Origin: Aphrophora alni
Lineage: Eukaryota; Arthropoda; Insecta; Hemiptera; Aphrophoridae
NCBI GenBank assembly: GCA_963513935.1
Contig: OY740777.1
Coordinates: 12,201,092-12,265,091, forward strand
Reading direction: 5' to 3'
Length of the DNA: 64,000 nt
Both the position numbers and the translations under genes were made by a program. Shown in pieces: positions 22,276 to 34,220 of the stretch. Under the pieces are notes generated by a model, which did not search any database, was not told the origin of the DNA, and saw only the letters and a program-made list of their open reading frames with translations. Position 1 is the first letter of the stretch; each line of letters begins with the position of its first letter.

Positions 22276-22520
22276 ACCTCGTGAACTTTGCCGGAGTCAT
22301 TATTAAAGCAGGAATCTTTGATAAGCAATGTCCGAAGAGTTTGCTGCCGATTTTATTGCAATATTTAACATATTTCAGCGTCGTATAATTTACGGCGGCG
22401 TTGAATGAAAGTCGGAATTATCAGGGTATTAAATTATAAAACGGGCACATTGTATGTTGACTGCGTCCAGTGATATGCGCGAGCGTGTTTTGATGCGATT
22501 AACACGCGAGAGTTGTTTCA
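22276..22520 (+). repeat. Family E, copy E1
   Basis: Shared with E2 at 24938: GTGAACTTTG/GCGAACTTTA, CTTTGATAAG, GCTGCCGATTTTAT, GTCGTATAA, GGCGTTGA.TG, GTATTAAA and ATTGTATGTT, in the same order and spacing. CpG content is high for this window. It could be an old repeat or a duplicated conserved non-coding block. Confidence 0.5.
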
Positions 22521-22524
22521 TCAG

Positions 22525-24930
22525 ATGTTAAATAGCGTGTAATGTTTGTTAACCCTATTACATCACGTAGTATATTAGCAATTTTTTGTTTCGCTCAGGA
22601 GTGGATTGCAAACCATGTGGTAAGACACGTGATCATAAAATGTGCACTGTTTGTGTAGTATTATAAAGTTGTACAAATATTGCACACACTTTCTCACGCA
22701 AAGCGAAGAAAATTATTCGCCGCAATAATGTCAGTAAATAAGTGAAGGAAGGACGCGATTTTTGAAATATTATTTTTTATATTTAATAGGCTTTTGCTTC
22801 TTTTGTGCCATTAATGCGTTTTCAGATTAAATCGTATTTAATTTATAAAACTTTTAATAATTAATGTTAATTTTGTATTTCACCTTCTTCCTATTCCTAC
22901 ATTCTTTTGGAGGGGTCAAGTTTTCTATTTTTCGAACATTTAAGAACATCTTTTTGTGAAATTTCTCTTGAAATATTCGTTTTACATTCAGAATGTTTTG
23001 CATTTTATCTCTATCTAGGTTAATTTGTTGTTAGAGTTTTCATTCTTTATATGTTCTTTCATGTTCTTACCGTAAAACTCTTTAACGAGTCTTTTTTTAT
23101 TTACTCATTTAATGTGGCAGTAGAAACTGGTTCAACTTTATCGTATTATTGTACAGTCGTTAGAGATGAAAATGAATTTTTCTGATTGTTTTACTTTCTA
23201 TTCTCATAAATCCTTTTTGTTTAAGGTGAGAGTTTCAGACGCGTAGATAGTTTCTAACCTCAACACTGTTTCTTAGTAACTCAATTTTAAATTCTAAGTG
23301 AACGATTTGTTTTATATATCCTTAAGATTAAATTAATCTAATTGTAAACATTAGAGTGTTATAACAAAAAAAGAATTGCATAAAAATGAGTTAAAAACAA
23401 AACAAAATAGGCTACATTATAAAGAGAAGACTCCAGGACCTAAGTTGTGGAATTCCCAACTCAGAATACACCGCCAGTAACATGTTAATGCAACTACTTC
23501 GTCGACGTCAATAAACATAGCAAAACGGTCGTTCAGTGTTCAACGCTTAAATTCTCCAGCGATCGCATTTACATACATTATAATAACGAGAGTTAATGAT
23601 AATTAGTATTTCTGGGAGAAAGGTTGTATTTAATAATTATTATGAACGTTTTATGGGGGTTAATTAGAGGGAGCTGTAAGAGAAAATTATAATTAAACGC
23701 TATAAATATAGTTAATTTAATGGGGAATATTTAAATAATTTATATAATTAAACGTTATAAATATAGTTGATTTAATGGGAAATATTTTTTAAAAAATTGC
23801 ATTTATATTAGGTAAATTTAGGCGAGTAATTATATTTTATAAAAAAATTAATGTATGCAAATATTTAAGTATAGAAGAATAATTATTACTAAAAACTATA
23901 AATAATTTTAAATCAAGTGAATATATTTTTACGTTTTTTTAAACAAGTAATATTTGAAAATAAATCAGTGATCATAAATTTGGGAATAGTAAATAAAATT
24001 AGCTTACATTCATTAAACAATTTTCAAGGACAAAATACAAAACATTTTCTAAATACTGTAGTACAAAATAAGCTCGTAACCATAAACGAAAAAGAACGAA
24101 AAAATACTTATTTGAATTCTAAACTTAAATACTGTAGGTTTAAACACAATTATGTACCAAAGTAAAACGAAAAACAAAATTTTATAATAATATTACAGAA
24201 GCTATTTTATATCTGTGGTTGTCAAAATTAATCGTATTTTTTAAATTCTCAAATTAAGGCTTCTAAAAAAATATCTTACTAACAAATTTAAAAAAACAAA
24301 ACAATAGAATATAGCTATTTAGGGCTTAATTTTTCATTCCACAATCAAAATTGTTGTTTTGAATTTTCTATAGAGTTTAAATAATAGTGATATTTTATTA
24401 TTTAAATTTTATCGTAGGCCTATAGGCGCTTAGCTTTATTTTCAGCCTGTCAATTTTGTAACTTAAAAAACTTTAGAAGACGTTATTTCCTAAACGGTTG
24501 TGTATTTTAAAAAATCGTGAGGAATAAAATCGTCCAAAAATTTTATAAGGAATACAAAATAATTGTGACACATTCTAAAATTTTCAGTTATGTCCCTGGA
24601 GGAATTAGTTTTGAATGTGGGAAATTGGGTTGTATAGATAAAATAATTAAAAAAATATAATTTTGAACTTTTACTCCCAAATTCTTTCACACCGCATATT
24701 TAAGAGGTGTAAGAACACAATCGACAGTAAATACTCAAACTTATTTATTAGTTTACATCACAGGATAAATGTGAAATCAATGTAAATTAGTTGGATAATG
24801 TTTCTTGATGTTAAATTTGATTATACTTTTGTAAAAGATCGTAAATAAAAGAAACTATGTGACACATTCCCCCCCCCACATCCTCCTACCCCTGATGGAA
24901 GGCTACCGAAGTGCTTAAAGCGTGTAAACT
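22525..24930. other. Long AT-rich spacer between the two family E copies
   Basis: Contains CpG-bearing patches (22690-22760, 23500-23570) unlike the rest, and a short direct repeat of ATAATTAAACG(C/T)TATAAATATAGTT at ~23687 and ~23746. ORFs at 23917-24165 and 24490-24690 are AT-rich chance frames. A C9 run lies near 24870. No gene is seen. Confidence 0.4.
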
Positions 24931-24937
24931 ATTTAAC

Positions 24938-25180
24938 CCTGCGAACTTTATATGAGACCATAACTAAAGAATCTGTGATAAGAAAGGTCCATAGAACCGT
25001 TTGTGAAGGGAATTCAGCTGCCGATTTTATAGACATATTTTACGGATTCCTTCGACACTGTCGTATAAGTTATGTCGGCGTTGATGGAAAGGTTGGATTT
25101 CTGAAAGTATTAAACTGGAAATAAAGAAGGAATATTGTATGTTTACAGTGTGAGAAATGTAACACGTGAGGGCGGTTATG
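24938..25180 (+). repeat. Family E, copy E2
   Basis: The second copy of the block described at 22276, co-linear with it but well diverged. GCTGCCGATTTTAT (~25018) and GTCGTATAAGTTATGTCGGCG (~25060) are the strongest matches. Confidence 0.5.
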
Positions 25181-25189
25181 ACGAGAAAT

Positions 25190-25650
25190 TACAAACAGTT
25201 GGAGGGATGAAAGTTAGTCAGGAATTTATTCAAATATGGAAAAGTGAAACGATTTTTGTAATATATAAGAATTTTATCGGCTAAAGAGTTGTGGACAACT
25301 ATTTCACATAAAATAAACATTCATTTTTATTTGCTCAAATATTCGTAATTTGGAGAATGTTATATGATCTTGAATGTTCCGCATAAATGTCCATTTTGAG
25401 ATTCCCTTGAGCCCCCCCCCCTCTCAGAGGCTCACTATAGTAAGCAGAGGTTTGCCAAAATCGAGGAAACGTACCTAGATTTACAATTTTTTCGTGCAGT
25501 CTTCGGTTAGAAAAAAGTTAATTTGAAATTTTATCTAGAAGTTATATTAAAAATGTGTATTAAATTTTTACCAAAAACATCTTATTACAAGTGGACATAC
25601 GATTGGACTAAATTTCTTCTTAGAAAGGTATCTTGATAATCTTAACACTA
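25190..25650. other. Spacer
   Basis: Contains a C10 run near 25411; otherwise nothing recognised. Confidence 0.4.
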
Positions 25651-25870
25651 GAAACCCTCAGGAGCTCATATATAGTGAGTTTGACAATCCCGACGGAACC
25701 TAACTGGATATACACTTTTTTCATGTAGTCTAGAGTTCGATACTTCTCTTTCAACTTTTCTATAAGATCTTGTTTGACCAAACTCTTGTTCTTTCTCAAT
25801 CCGATGGGGAGTATTAGAGGTCTGGACGGGGGGGGGAATTTTTGTTTTATACTTTTTTTGAGTCGATAAT
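25651..25870 (+). repeat. Dispersed repeat family A, copy A3
   Basis: CCCTCAGGAGCTC at 25655, TATATAGTGAGT near 25669, CCCGACGGAACCTAACTGG, ATGTAGTCTAGAGTTCGA, GACCAAACTCTTGTTCT and AGTATTAGAG follow in family order. It preserves a longer 5' part than A1 and gives the uninterrupted TA that A1 has as TAGCCTA. Confidence 0.55.
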
Positions 25871-25908
25871 GACGAAGAAGTTGTTCGCCACTACACAACA
25901 ACAAGAAA

Positions 25909-26330
25909 AAGAAGAGTATGATGAAGTAGAAGAGGAGGAAGAAGAAGAAGTAGAGAAAGAAGAAGAAAAGGAGAGAGTAGAAGAATAATAATTATAAGGA
26001 GAAGTGTAAGAAAAGGAAGAAAAAGAAGAAGAAAAGTAAGATGAAGAATAAGAAGAAGAAGACGAGGAAAAAAGAAGAAGAGGAGTAAGAAGAAGATAAA
26101 AAGATGAGGTGGAAGAGGAAGAAGAAGATGAAAAAGAAGAAAAGGAGGAAGAAGAAGAATAAGGAGAAGAAGTGTGAAGAATATGTGGAAGAATATGTTA
26201 AAGGAAGAAGAAGACAAAAAAGAAAAAGAGGGGGAGGAAGGAGATGAAGAAGAAGTGGAAAAAGAAGAGTAGGTAGAAGAAGATAAAAAGGACGAGGAGG
26301 AATAAAGAGAAAAAAAAGAAGAAGGATCAT
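25909..26330 (+). repeat. Degenerate polypurine (GAA/GGA/AAG) tract
   Basis: About 420 bp of almost pure A and G on the plus strand with a broken trinucleotide pattern. Long minus-strand frames (Ser/Phe/Leu-rich, 25891-26334 and 25992-26330) are simple-repeat artefacts. It begins just after copy A3, so it may have grown from that element's tail. Confidence 0.9.
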
Positions 26331-26334
26331 TCAA

Positions 26335-27765
26335 AGGTGAGGACGGATTTTGATTAAATTTGGAATATGAGCATAATTTGGACTTATTTCGAAACTTTTT
26401 ATTTCTTCATTTTTACGAAAATTAAATATTCGGAGGTACCTTCCATAAGAGAAAAGAGAAAACTGCATTTTTTCTCAAAATCGGCTACAGCATTTTGACA
26501 AATTTGTCTAGAATGTATTATCTAGGACTCTAATTAACAAAAGGTATTGGTTACCGTCTCCCCAAAAATGGGGGCGCGGACGTTATCGGTACAAAAATCA
26601 AAATATCTCCACTATCGATTTTGATCAAAGTTTGGTGATTTGTAAAGATTAGTATATCATACCAGTTTGCCAAAAACAAGTAACAGACCTGGAATAAATG
26701 ATAAAATTTATTTATCTATATTTACTGTTGTCGTAAAATGACAAATTAAGTCAAAAAATACGCTTTAATGGGTTTGTTACAGGCAAAATATGCTTAAGGG
26801 TTGGGAGCTTAATTGAGCTATAGTAATTCAAAGTTAGATATTTTTTTAGAAAATTTAATATTTTATTTTATTTCATCGTCCTCATCTAGAAGCTTCCACA
26901 GGTTTAATTTCATTAGGGAAATTAAAAAAAAAAAACACATCTAACTTGGAAACAGAAATTTACTATAGGCCTAATCCAAAATCGAATCTAACAAATCCCT
27001 CCCCAGAACTAGTCCTAAGGTATCGCCAATTGAATCAAACTGAACTCTATCAAAAGTTGAGATTCTTCCACTCTTACGTTGTTTTATTGCTTTCCCAGAG
27101 GCTGGAATGTCGTTCATTCCAATTTTCGAAACGGATTCAAATCCTTTAACGATCCTGTCTTTCAATAGTTCACTTTATCTATTTCAAGTATTTTTTGAAT
27201 CTTAAACTGAATTCGTTGATGGACAGTTTGATACTGTTTGATGAATTGTCTGTTCTTGTGGAATGTGTCAGTCTTTTATGAATAACTAAGCGTCAAGTTT
27301 AAAGGGTTTGATTTAAACGGTAAACAAATCTAATGGAAATGTGATACTAGAAAGGAACCTGCGAACTTTTTATAATTTCACTGTACATAAAAAGTTTTTA
27401 AATATTGTATTTTGAGAGATATAAACACATGGTTAGGGTATTTTTTAACGCAACATAGTTTACATAAGAAAATTTGTTTTCTTAGACGAAATAGATTTTA
27501 ATCTCTCACATGACGTAGAGTGAAGAAATTTATCTGTTGCAGCAAACAATAAGTCGATTATTTCACTGAAAATTCATTTTTAGATACCCTAAGCCTATAA
27601 TTAACGTTTGTTACATGATATCTGTCTACCGTTAAGTTTGTATATTGTTGTGTGACAATATTTTGTATCACATTTCGAGACTTGCTTTTATTGATAACAT
27701 AAACCGTGGGGGTAGCTGCCTTATAATTATTATTTTTTAAATACGATTTTATAAAAAAAAATCGA
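26335..27765. other. AT-rich spacer
   Basis: Two overlapping frames on opposite strands at 26946-27165 are the only coding-like stretch. The minus frame has a balanced composition (SKIGMNDIPASGKAIKQRK) but no domain I recognise. TAGGCCTA occurs at 26966. Confidence 0.35.
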
Positions 27766-27769
27766 TTAC

Positions 27770-28030
27770 AAAGTTTCTAATTAAATTGATCAAAACCACT
27801 CTACTGGTTTTGTTCAAATTTTGTTGCAACGTAAAAAATAGTGACTCAAATCCTTATTCAAAATCTTAATTAAACAATTTTACATTTTGGGAATAATTTG
27901 CAAAAAAACAAAAAACAAAATAGGAACATTGAGCTCCATTAAAACTTCTATTTTAATCAAATACAATTAACGTTCATAGCACAAAGCAAGTTAAGAGACT
28001 ATTTAAATAAAATATTATTCAATAAACCCC
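27770..28030 (+). repeat. Dispersed repeat family B, copy B3 (diverged)
   Basis: TGGTTTTGTTCAAATTTTG (~27806), ATTAAAACTTCTATTTTAAT, and the core CGTTCATAGCACAAAGCAAG with ACTATTTAAATAAA (~27971-28011) follow the family order. Confidence 0.45.
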
Positions 28031-28034
28031 TAAA

Positions 28035-29000
28035 GTTAAAGTTTCTAGATTTAATACATAAATTTGTTACAGTTGTTTCTCTTTAAATCTTGAAACTTTA
28101 GCTTCAGTGCTTTATTGAATCCTATGGAGTTTCAACAAGAAATTTCTGTTGTTACATTAAATATAAATAAATTTATATAGACGGTTTATTTTTACTTTTA
28201 ACTGAAAACTACGAAAACAAGATTTATTAAGTTTAAAAAATTAACACAAAACCAGAAAACTAGCAACCAAATGAAAAATATATTCATATATATAAACAAA
28301 ATAAAAACTTCCCTCCGGTCCTCCGCCTTCCCCTATAATTATATACGAAATAGAAAAATAATAAATGATAATCAGACAGAACTTAGGATTAATTCACTCA
28401 TCTTATAATTTGAACTCCATTTTGTTGTATGTTTGCCGTGGGTGATGTAACTAAATGTATTTTAGTTTACGTGAAAAGAAAATTTAAATAATAATAATAA
28501 TAAACAACACGCTGTCTATAATTTTTTTAAAATGTCGAAAATATGTATAAAATAATATAAAAGAATTTAGTTATTTATTGAAAATTATGTAAGAGACTTT
28601 CGTTTTTGTTTTATTACATTATAAGCTAAGTCACACAGCACTGTATAATAACTAACGCTATCAAAATATATTTTACTGTTTTATATCCCGCGGCTTTTTC
28701 CCGCGGATTTTTCCCGCGACGTTTTGCCGCGTTGAAATTAGATTTTGAGTGAACGCACAAAATTTGTGTTGTCAAAATTATCACTCAAAATTCGAAGTAA
28801 AAAATCCAGCATCTTAATGATATTAATTTTGCAATCTTATTTTTATTTTTATCTAACATAAATTTATTATTTTAGCCTATATATTTATATTGTTTTTAAT
28901 ACGCTCTTCCTTAAACACTTGTAATCTTAAGCTAATCTATCAATAAAATATTCTAAGCTATAATCCAGAATAACCCCAATGATTACCACAAATTTATGAA
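28035..29000. other. AT-rich spacer with a CCGCGG cluster
   Basis: At 28687-28731 four CCCGCG/CCGCG words separated by T-runs repeat at 12-13-bp spacing, an abrupt CpG-rich island in AT-rich sequence. Nothing else is recognised. Confidence 0.5.
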
Positions 29001-29250
29001 TTTAAAATGACTTCTAAAGATTTACTAAATTTCTTTACACATGAGGCTGCTCACTTTCTAATATGGTCCTGTGACGTCATCCTCTGTAGCTGGTCCTTTA
29101 CACAAATCAGCTTTATTCGCCACAGCATCCTGTCAATGTTCCTCCCATCGGCAGAGTCTCTGCCTAGGTTCAATACCTTTGTCGATCGGTTGAACCCGTT
29201 TCTCTGCACCAGAACGTTTTATACTCGTTGGTCATTTTTGACGCGTTAGA
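29001..29250. other. GC-richer patch with open frames on both strands, no assigned function
   Basis: A plus-strand 80-codon frame (29007-29249) and partial minus-strand frames coincide with a local rise in GC. On the minus strand one frame gives GRDSADGRNIDRMLWRIK, which looks protein-like but is interrupted. I do not recognise a family. It is possibly a decayed coding fragment. Confidence 0.25.
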
Positions 29251-29254
29251 ATAT

Positions 29255-30440
29255 TGAAAGGCAAACATTTTTGTATTCTATTGAAAGGAATATTTACTAT
29301 TTCCCAGTTTGAATCTAACTTAAAACCTTAAATCCTAACAATTAAAGTACAGACAATTTTAATGAGTTAAATCTACAATTGTTTACAATTCCATTTAAGT
29401 TTTTTGTTTACACTTTATAGATAACAATAGGTACAGAGAGAAAATGAAAAGGTACACTGAAAAAATTTTCAGGCCTTGCTTGTAAAAGAAATTTTTAGTT
29501 TCACAATTAGGCACAAGTAAAGATTACTTTTAGAACTCGCTTGCGAACACGCCATGTGTTCATACTTGAAGCATGGTTTCCGTAAATCAACACCAGTTAG
29601 AGTAAGAGGCAGTCGAGTTGGCGGTGTGCTACTATTCATTTCGCCAGCCTACTGTGTACTGTCCTGAGTAAAAACATTTTTCACAACCACTGCCTGAAAA
29701 GGAGGATCTAAGATCGATATTTAATAATTAATAGATTTTTTTCCTACTACAGTCATATTAATATCAACAACCAAATGATGTGTAAATTTTAAATCGGTTA
29801 ATTTTACGCTGAATTCATACATTATGTTTACGTATTATGTAAGTTTTGGAGATAGGAATATTGGATTTCTTAATCGGAGAGCTCATAGGTGGATGGAAAC
29901 AATTATTGAAACAAATTCAAAAATTCAACAAAGAATTATTTTGGTTTTAGGAATGTTTTTACTAATGGGTAGTAGTGAAGTGCCTGCAGTCTCCGCCAAC
30001 TTAGCTGCCTCTTACTATATTTTGGTTTAACGAAAGTTGCAACACTCAAATTAAAAAACGAGGCTTTGACATTAAAACCAAAATTTTATCGATAAAATAA
30101 TGTAGGCTATACTATCGCCTTAATGTTTAAACTATACGGAGAATAAAATCAGAATTTTCTAATTGTTAAACAAAAAACTGAAGCGATGTTTAAAAAAGCT
30201 TTCAGTTGGAATTACTGTTTAAGAATATAATGATTTAAACACGTTATTGTTTAAAATATTAAGGATAGTACTCTGGAACTTCTGCTCAGATTTCAAAATG
30301 TTTTTCTTATTACAATTTTGCTATAACTTGGGAACAACTGATCCAATATTAATGAAACATAGATCAACACCTAACCAGATAGAGCATCTACATAGCATGA
30401 TAGTGGCAGATCCTGAGTTATTAGCTTACAAACAGACGTT
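29255..30440. other. AT-rich spacer
   Basis: A 68-codon frame at 29824-30030 has a hydrophobic stretch (IILVLGMFLLMGSSEV) but no other sign of a gene. Nothing else is seen. Confidence 0.35.
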
Positions 30441-30443
30441 TCG

Positions 30444-30444
<1 letters not shown>

Positions 30445-30522
<78 letters not shown>
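30445..30522. repeat. Compound microsatellite (TA)18-(TCA)14
   Basis: A perfect TA run (30445-30480) passes directly into a perfect TCA run (30481-30522). The 97-codon frame over it ends in Ile/Tyr and Ser repeats and is an artefact. Confidence 0.97.
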
Positions 30523-30524
30523 CG

Positions 30525-31448
30525 TGACTTCCAACTTTAGTAACTTCAGAAACTAAAATGAAAATAATAATAAATCATATTAATGAGTTTGATATTTTTC
30601 AGGGTTACGTGTATTGCTTTAAATAATTACTTTCTGAATGAAATTACAAGTTATAAAATAGATTTAGTGTCGTAAACTTGACTCGCCAATCAGAAGCAAA
30701 AAGTAAACGTTGCTATAAATTATGGAAGTATTAATCTGAAGAGGAAATTATAGTGATAAATCTGTGAGCGACGTCAGCATTATGGCGGGGAAGATGTGTT
30801 ATGATTTTTTTTCTTTTTTTTCTTAAGAAAGTTTTTAACCTGTGAGAATAGTAAATATAATTTGAAGATGGGAAACTACGATTGTGCAGAAACTCCGATG
30901 TTTAAAAAAATAATCGTTGGTTTGTGTCTGTGTAAAAAAAGTGGTTTTTGGAATGTCTTTCTCTCTATCGTAAGTGCAAATGTTGCAAACAATATAGCTG
31001 GTGACACGCAAGGACTGAAAAATTAACCGTTTTTTTCAACTATCTCGAAAATAAAAATATTTTGCTCTGTGAATTTTCTCGAAAAAAACGTATTTTCCGA
31101 AATATAGTAGTTTGAAAGTATCGAAAAGATGGGAAAGAAAATACTGAAATCATGATAATGTAAAATTATAGTAAACGACTTAGTTGCCTTTATGACTTTT
31201 CGAAAAAAGTTTTTTTTCCAATTTTTACGTCAAATCAACTTAAAATTTGAAGGTTTTAAAAAAAGATTCAAATTTTCTACAAATCTGAAAACACTCAAAC
31301 GTTATTAAAAGATGATGTAAGATAAACATTTTTGATATCTTAAGATATTTCTGAAAAAAACATCCATTCTTATATTTTCGATCTGTTTTCCGGTAAAAAA
31401 CAAGTTGTAGGAACCATTCTGGTACTTACCCAGCCCTATCATACAGTG
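30525..31448. other. AT-rich spacer
   Basis: No recognised gene or repeat. Confidence 0.4.
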
Positions 31449-31450
31449 AT

Positions 31451-31525
31451 GAGATCCTCTAAATGTAATGATACAAAATTGGTTTTAGGACCTTGATGAA
31501 AATATTAAATTGTATTCATATATGA
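31451..31525 (+). repeat. Dispersed repeat family D, copy D2
   Basis: GATCCTCTAAATGTAATG at 31453, TTGGTTTTAGGACCTTG and AATATTAAATTGTATT match D1 and D3. Confidence 0.6.
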
Positions 31526-31689
31526 AGGGTTGCTTATCTCGTTTCAACACTAGCGGGCCTCGAAATTGTAGGTATGTACATGATGAAACCCCTCGCTAGG
31601 TTGGTTTCGCTGACTCGACCTTGGATATCGTCCCTATATGAACTAACACATTTAAATAGCGCCAGTGTTTAAAACATTAAAAGTCAATA

Positions 31690-31800
31690 GAGACCTAACA
31701 AGAAAAATGAAAGAGAGGGTTCTAACCCAAGACTACAAGAAGAAAGGTGTAGATTCAGTTAAAGTATCTCGGAATTACAAATGTTTTACTATAAATGAGC
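31690..31800 (-). repeat. Dispersed repeat family A, copy A4
   Basis: Minus-strand copy: AAATGAAAGAGAGGGTTC then TAACCCAAGACTACA (~31707-31738), GGTGTAGATTCAGTT, CTCGGAATTAC. Short and diverged at the 5' end. Confidence 0.55.
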
Positions 31801-31878
31801 AACTAGCGAAAGGATATTAATCATTTTTGATTACCCTAAGAACAGTTTTGTTGGTTCTTAATTTAGTTTTGATAATAG

Positions 31879-31906
31879 GTGAGTGAGAAAGTTTGTGCAA
31901 TGTTTT
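31879..31906 (+). repeat. Family B tail motif, solitary
   Basis: GTGAGTGAGAAAGTTTGTGC followed by AATGTTTT, exact for the 28-bp tail consensus, without the rest of family B in its usual place. Confidence 0.55.
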
Positions 31907-31909
31907 ACT

Positions 31910-32640
31910 GATCAACTATTTACCTACAAAATAAATCCTATAAGATTTTTTTTGTATTACCAACTAATGAAGTTAATTAGAAATATTTAAATTTTTCAAA
32001 TATTTTCTAGGTTGGAATTGAAAGTCGTCTCACCAGAGATTATATCTAACTGTATGAATCTGTTCAAAACTGAACTCTAACTGGGAGATACAGTTGATAA
32101 ATCATCCCTCTATTATATCAGTATCATAATAATTAGAACTCTTCACTAGGATGTTATTTACTGAACATTTGTTATGAATCCAGACACATAAAACTTCGGA
32201 TTAGTAATAAATTTAGAAGTTAACAAAAGATACAGAATTATAAGTTATATCCAATAAAAACGTATTATTTATTAAAAAATCTACTAATAAGATACGTTTT
32301 TGAAGTTTTAACAAAACATAAAATAAATCAAAATTAATCTAATGTAAAACTCCAATATCCTCTATGAGAAAAATTAAAACAAGACGAATCTACCATCACA
32401 CCCACAGTTTCAATCAATACCAAACTCTTAAAAAGTAACTAGTAAGGTAGATTTGACAAGAACCTTTAAGAGATCGGTGAAAAAATGAAAGAACAAGAGT
32501 TGTTTTTATAGTCATCTCTCCAGATGTGAGATATAAAAAACCAAAACATCGGTCAAGGAGCTCTTATATATGACGTAATTTAACAGATAGTTTCATAGAT
32601 TTTTTAAAAATTTTAGTGTAAAGTAAAGACCCTAATGGTT
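31910..32640. other. AT-rich spacer
   Basis: No recognised gene. ATGAAAGAACAAGAG near 32485 may be a trace of family A. Confidence 0.35.
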
Positions 32641-33000
32641 GTGCAAAATATCATATAGATTGGTATACTCAAGGATTAATTTTCAGAAAAAAAACAGCGA
32701 CAGCTTTCATTTATACTCGATTTCATTTTATAATATTTATGCATAGGTCTAATTTATGTCACAAGTAAAGCAAGTTTAGACTTTATTTAAATATATAAAT
32801 ATTGTTTAAATAATCTATAAAATCTAAAATACAGCCGATGCTTGATTTCACTGACGTAATGTTCACATTTTTACTGACAACGACTGAAATGTCATTTTTT
32901 GAGGACGTATAATTTTGTTTGGTTTGTGTTTCGATTCTAAATGAGTGCGTGATAAAGTTTGTGCAATGTTTTTGCACCATTTAGTGGGTGTAGTCTGTAA
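32640..33000 (+). repeat. Dispersed repeat family B, copy B4, with tail
   Basis: Core TTTATGTCACAAGTAAAGC, AAGTTTAGACTTTATTTAAA (~32754-32790), then a tail GTGCGTGATAAAGTTTGTGC followed by AATGTTTTTGCACC (32945-32978). GTGCAA...TTGCAC at the end is a short inverted repeat. Confidence 0.55.
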
Positions 33001-33004
33001 GACG

Positions 33005-33885
33005 TGTATTTTTTATGAATTCATCTTAAAATTAAGTATAATGTACTTTAGTTAGGGGGAAAAAACTTTTTTTACATCATTATACAATTCTTATTGCTGT
33101 ATTTATTATAAATAAAATGAAAAGATTTCAGCTACTTAATTGAAAAACTGTCCATCTAAAAGGATTCAGTAATAACAGAGGCTGAGTTTCATTCATGACC
33201 CATCGTTAAAGTCTAAAATACCCCAGTTTAATATCACGGTCCAGTAACTTGAGCTTTAGGGTAAACTGGAAAGTTCTGCTTACCACAAAACTACCACGTC
33301 TTGTGTATTGTGCATAATAAGGGTCGGACGAATTTTGATATAAAAGGACCAAGTTAAAGGATATTTAAACAAGAAATTTAGTTAACTTGAAATAGAAGGG
33401 TTGGTGATAAAAACACATTTTCCCCCAATTACATTAGTTAGCAGAATATTAGATCTGATTTATAATCTAACACAGATTGCTTTGTTGTTATTAAATTTAT
33501 AATTTTTCGCACGAATATGCAGTATAGTGGATGTTATGCGATGAGTCAAATCTTATTGTGTGGCTTGTAGCGAAATTTTTAGTTTAGAATTTCTGTGTTT
33601 CAAGAAATTATTTTGAGATTAAAGTCTATTTGAGGCCTGTATATATGACAGGCTACTCCGTACAGTCTGTGCAAATGTTTTACAGCTCAATATTTGTTTT
33701 CGTTTTTTTTTGTTTTGTTTTTTTACAGCTAAAATTTTCGTAGTAGATCCCCTAAACAAAAACGCTATTTTCTCAAAAAATCTGTTCTAAAAATTTTCAA
33801 CACAATTTAGCTCAAGTGGCAGCCACTAAGGATTCAAAAATAAATGTATTACTCGATATCTATCTAAAACTGTAGGTTCGTGAGT
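33005..33885. other. AT-rich spacer
   Basis: No recognised gene or repeat. Confidence 0.4.
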
Positions 33886-34102
33886 TGTCGATAAAGAAGT
33901 CGACTATAAAAGATTGCTCACAATCAGCTCTACAGATTTTGTTTAAATTCTAGTGAAATGTGAACAGTAATGAACTAAATCCTTTGAAATTTTTGAAATA
34001 ATAGAATTTTTTCGTTAAGGAATGATTATAAAAAACAATTTATCTTTAACTGTCGTTGTAAAAGCTCGATTTTAATATAATTCGATTTTCAATGAGACTT
34101 GT

Positions 34103-34212
34103 GCTTCCGATACAAGCGTAAGTTTAGGTTAAGTTAGGTTAGGTTAGGTTAAGTTAGGCTTCCGATACAAGAGTAAGTTTAGGTTAGGTTAGGTTAGGTT
34201 AAGTTAGGCTTC
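34103..34212 (+). repeat. TTAGG-type tandem repeat (two 50-55-bp units plus a partial)
   Basis: The unit is GCTTCCGATACAAG(C/A)GTAAG followed by several GTTAGGTTAG units. Units start at 34103, 34158 and 34208. (TTAGG)n is the insect telomere motif; this is an interstitial block inside a mobile-element copy. Confidence 0.8.
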
Positions 34213-34220
34213 CGATACCT

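Noticed and set aside
24862..24880. Poly-C runs here and at 25411 as G-quadruplex sites
   Set aside because: Single runs without the four spaced tracts a quadruplex needs.
25891..26334. 147- and 112-codon minus-strand ORFs
   Set aside because: Degenerate polypurine tract read in several frames; no non-repeat coding sequence.
26946..27165. Overlapping opposite-strand ORFs
   Set aside because: Composition is fair on the minus strand but no domain, splice sites or repeats support a gene.
29007..29249. 80-codon plus-strand ORF and protein-like minus-strand frames
   Set aside because: Both strands look partly coding, no family could be named, and the minus frame is broken; kept only as an unassigned patch.
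30247..30540. 97-codon ORF
   Set aside because: The last third is the TA/TCA microsatellite and the first part has no recognisable domain.
34103..34212. True telomere
   Set aside because: Only a few TTAGG units, flanked on both sides by ordinary repeat-rich DNA.
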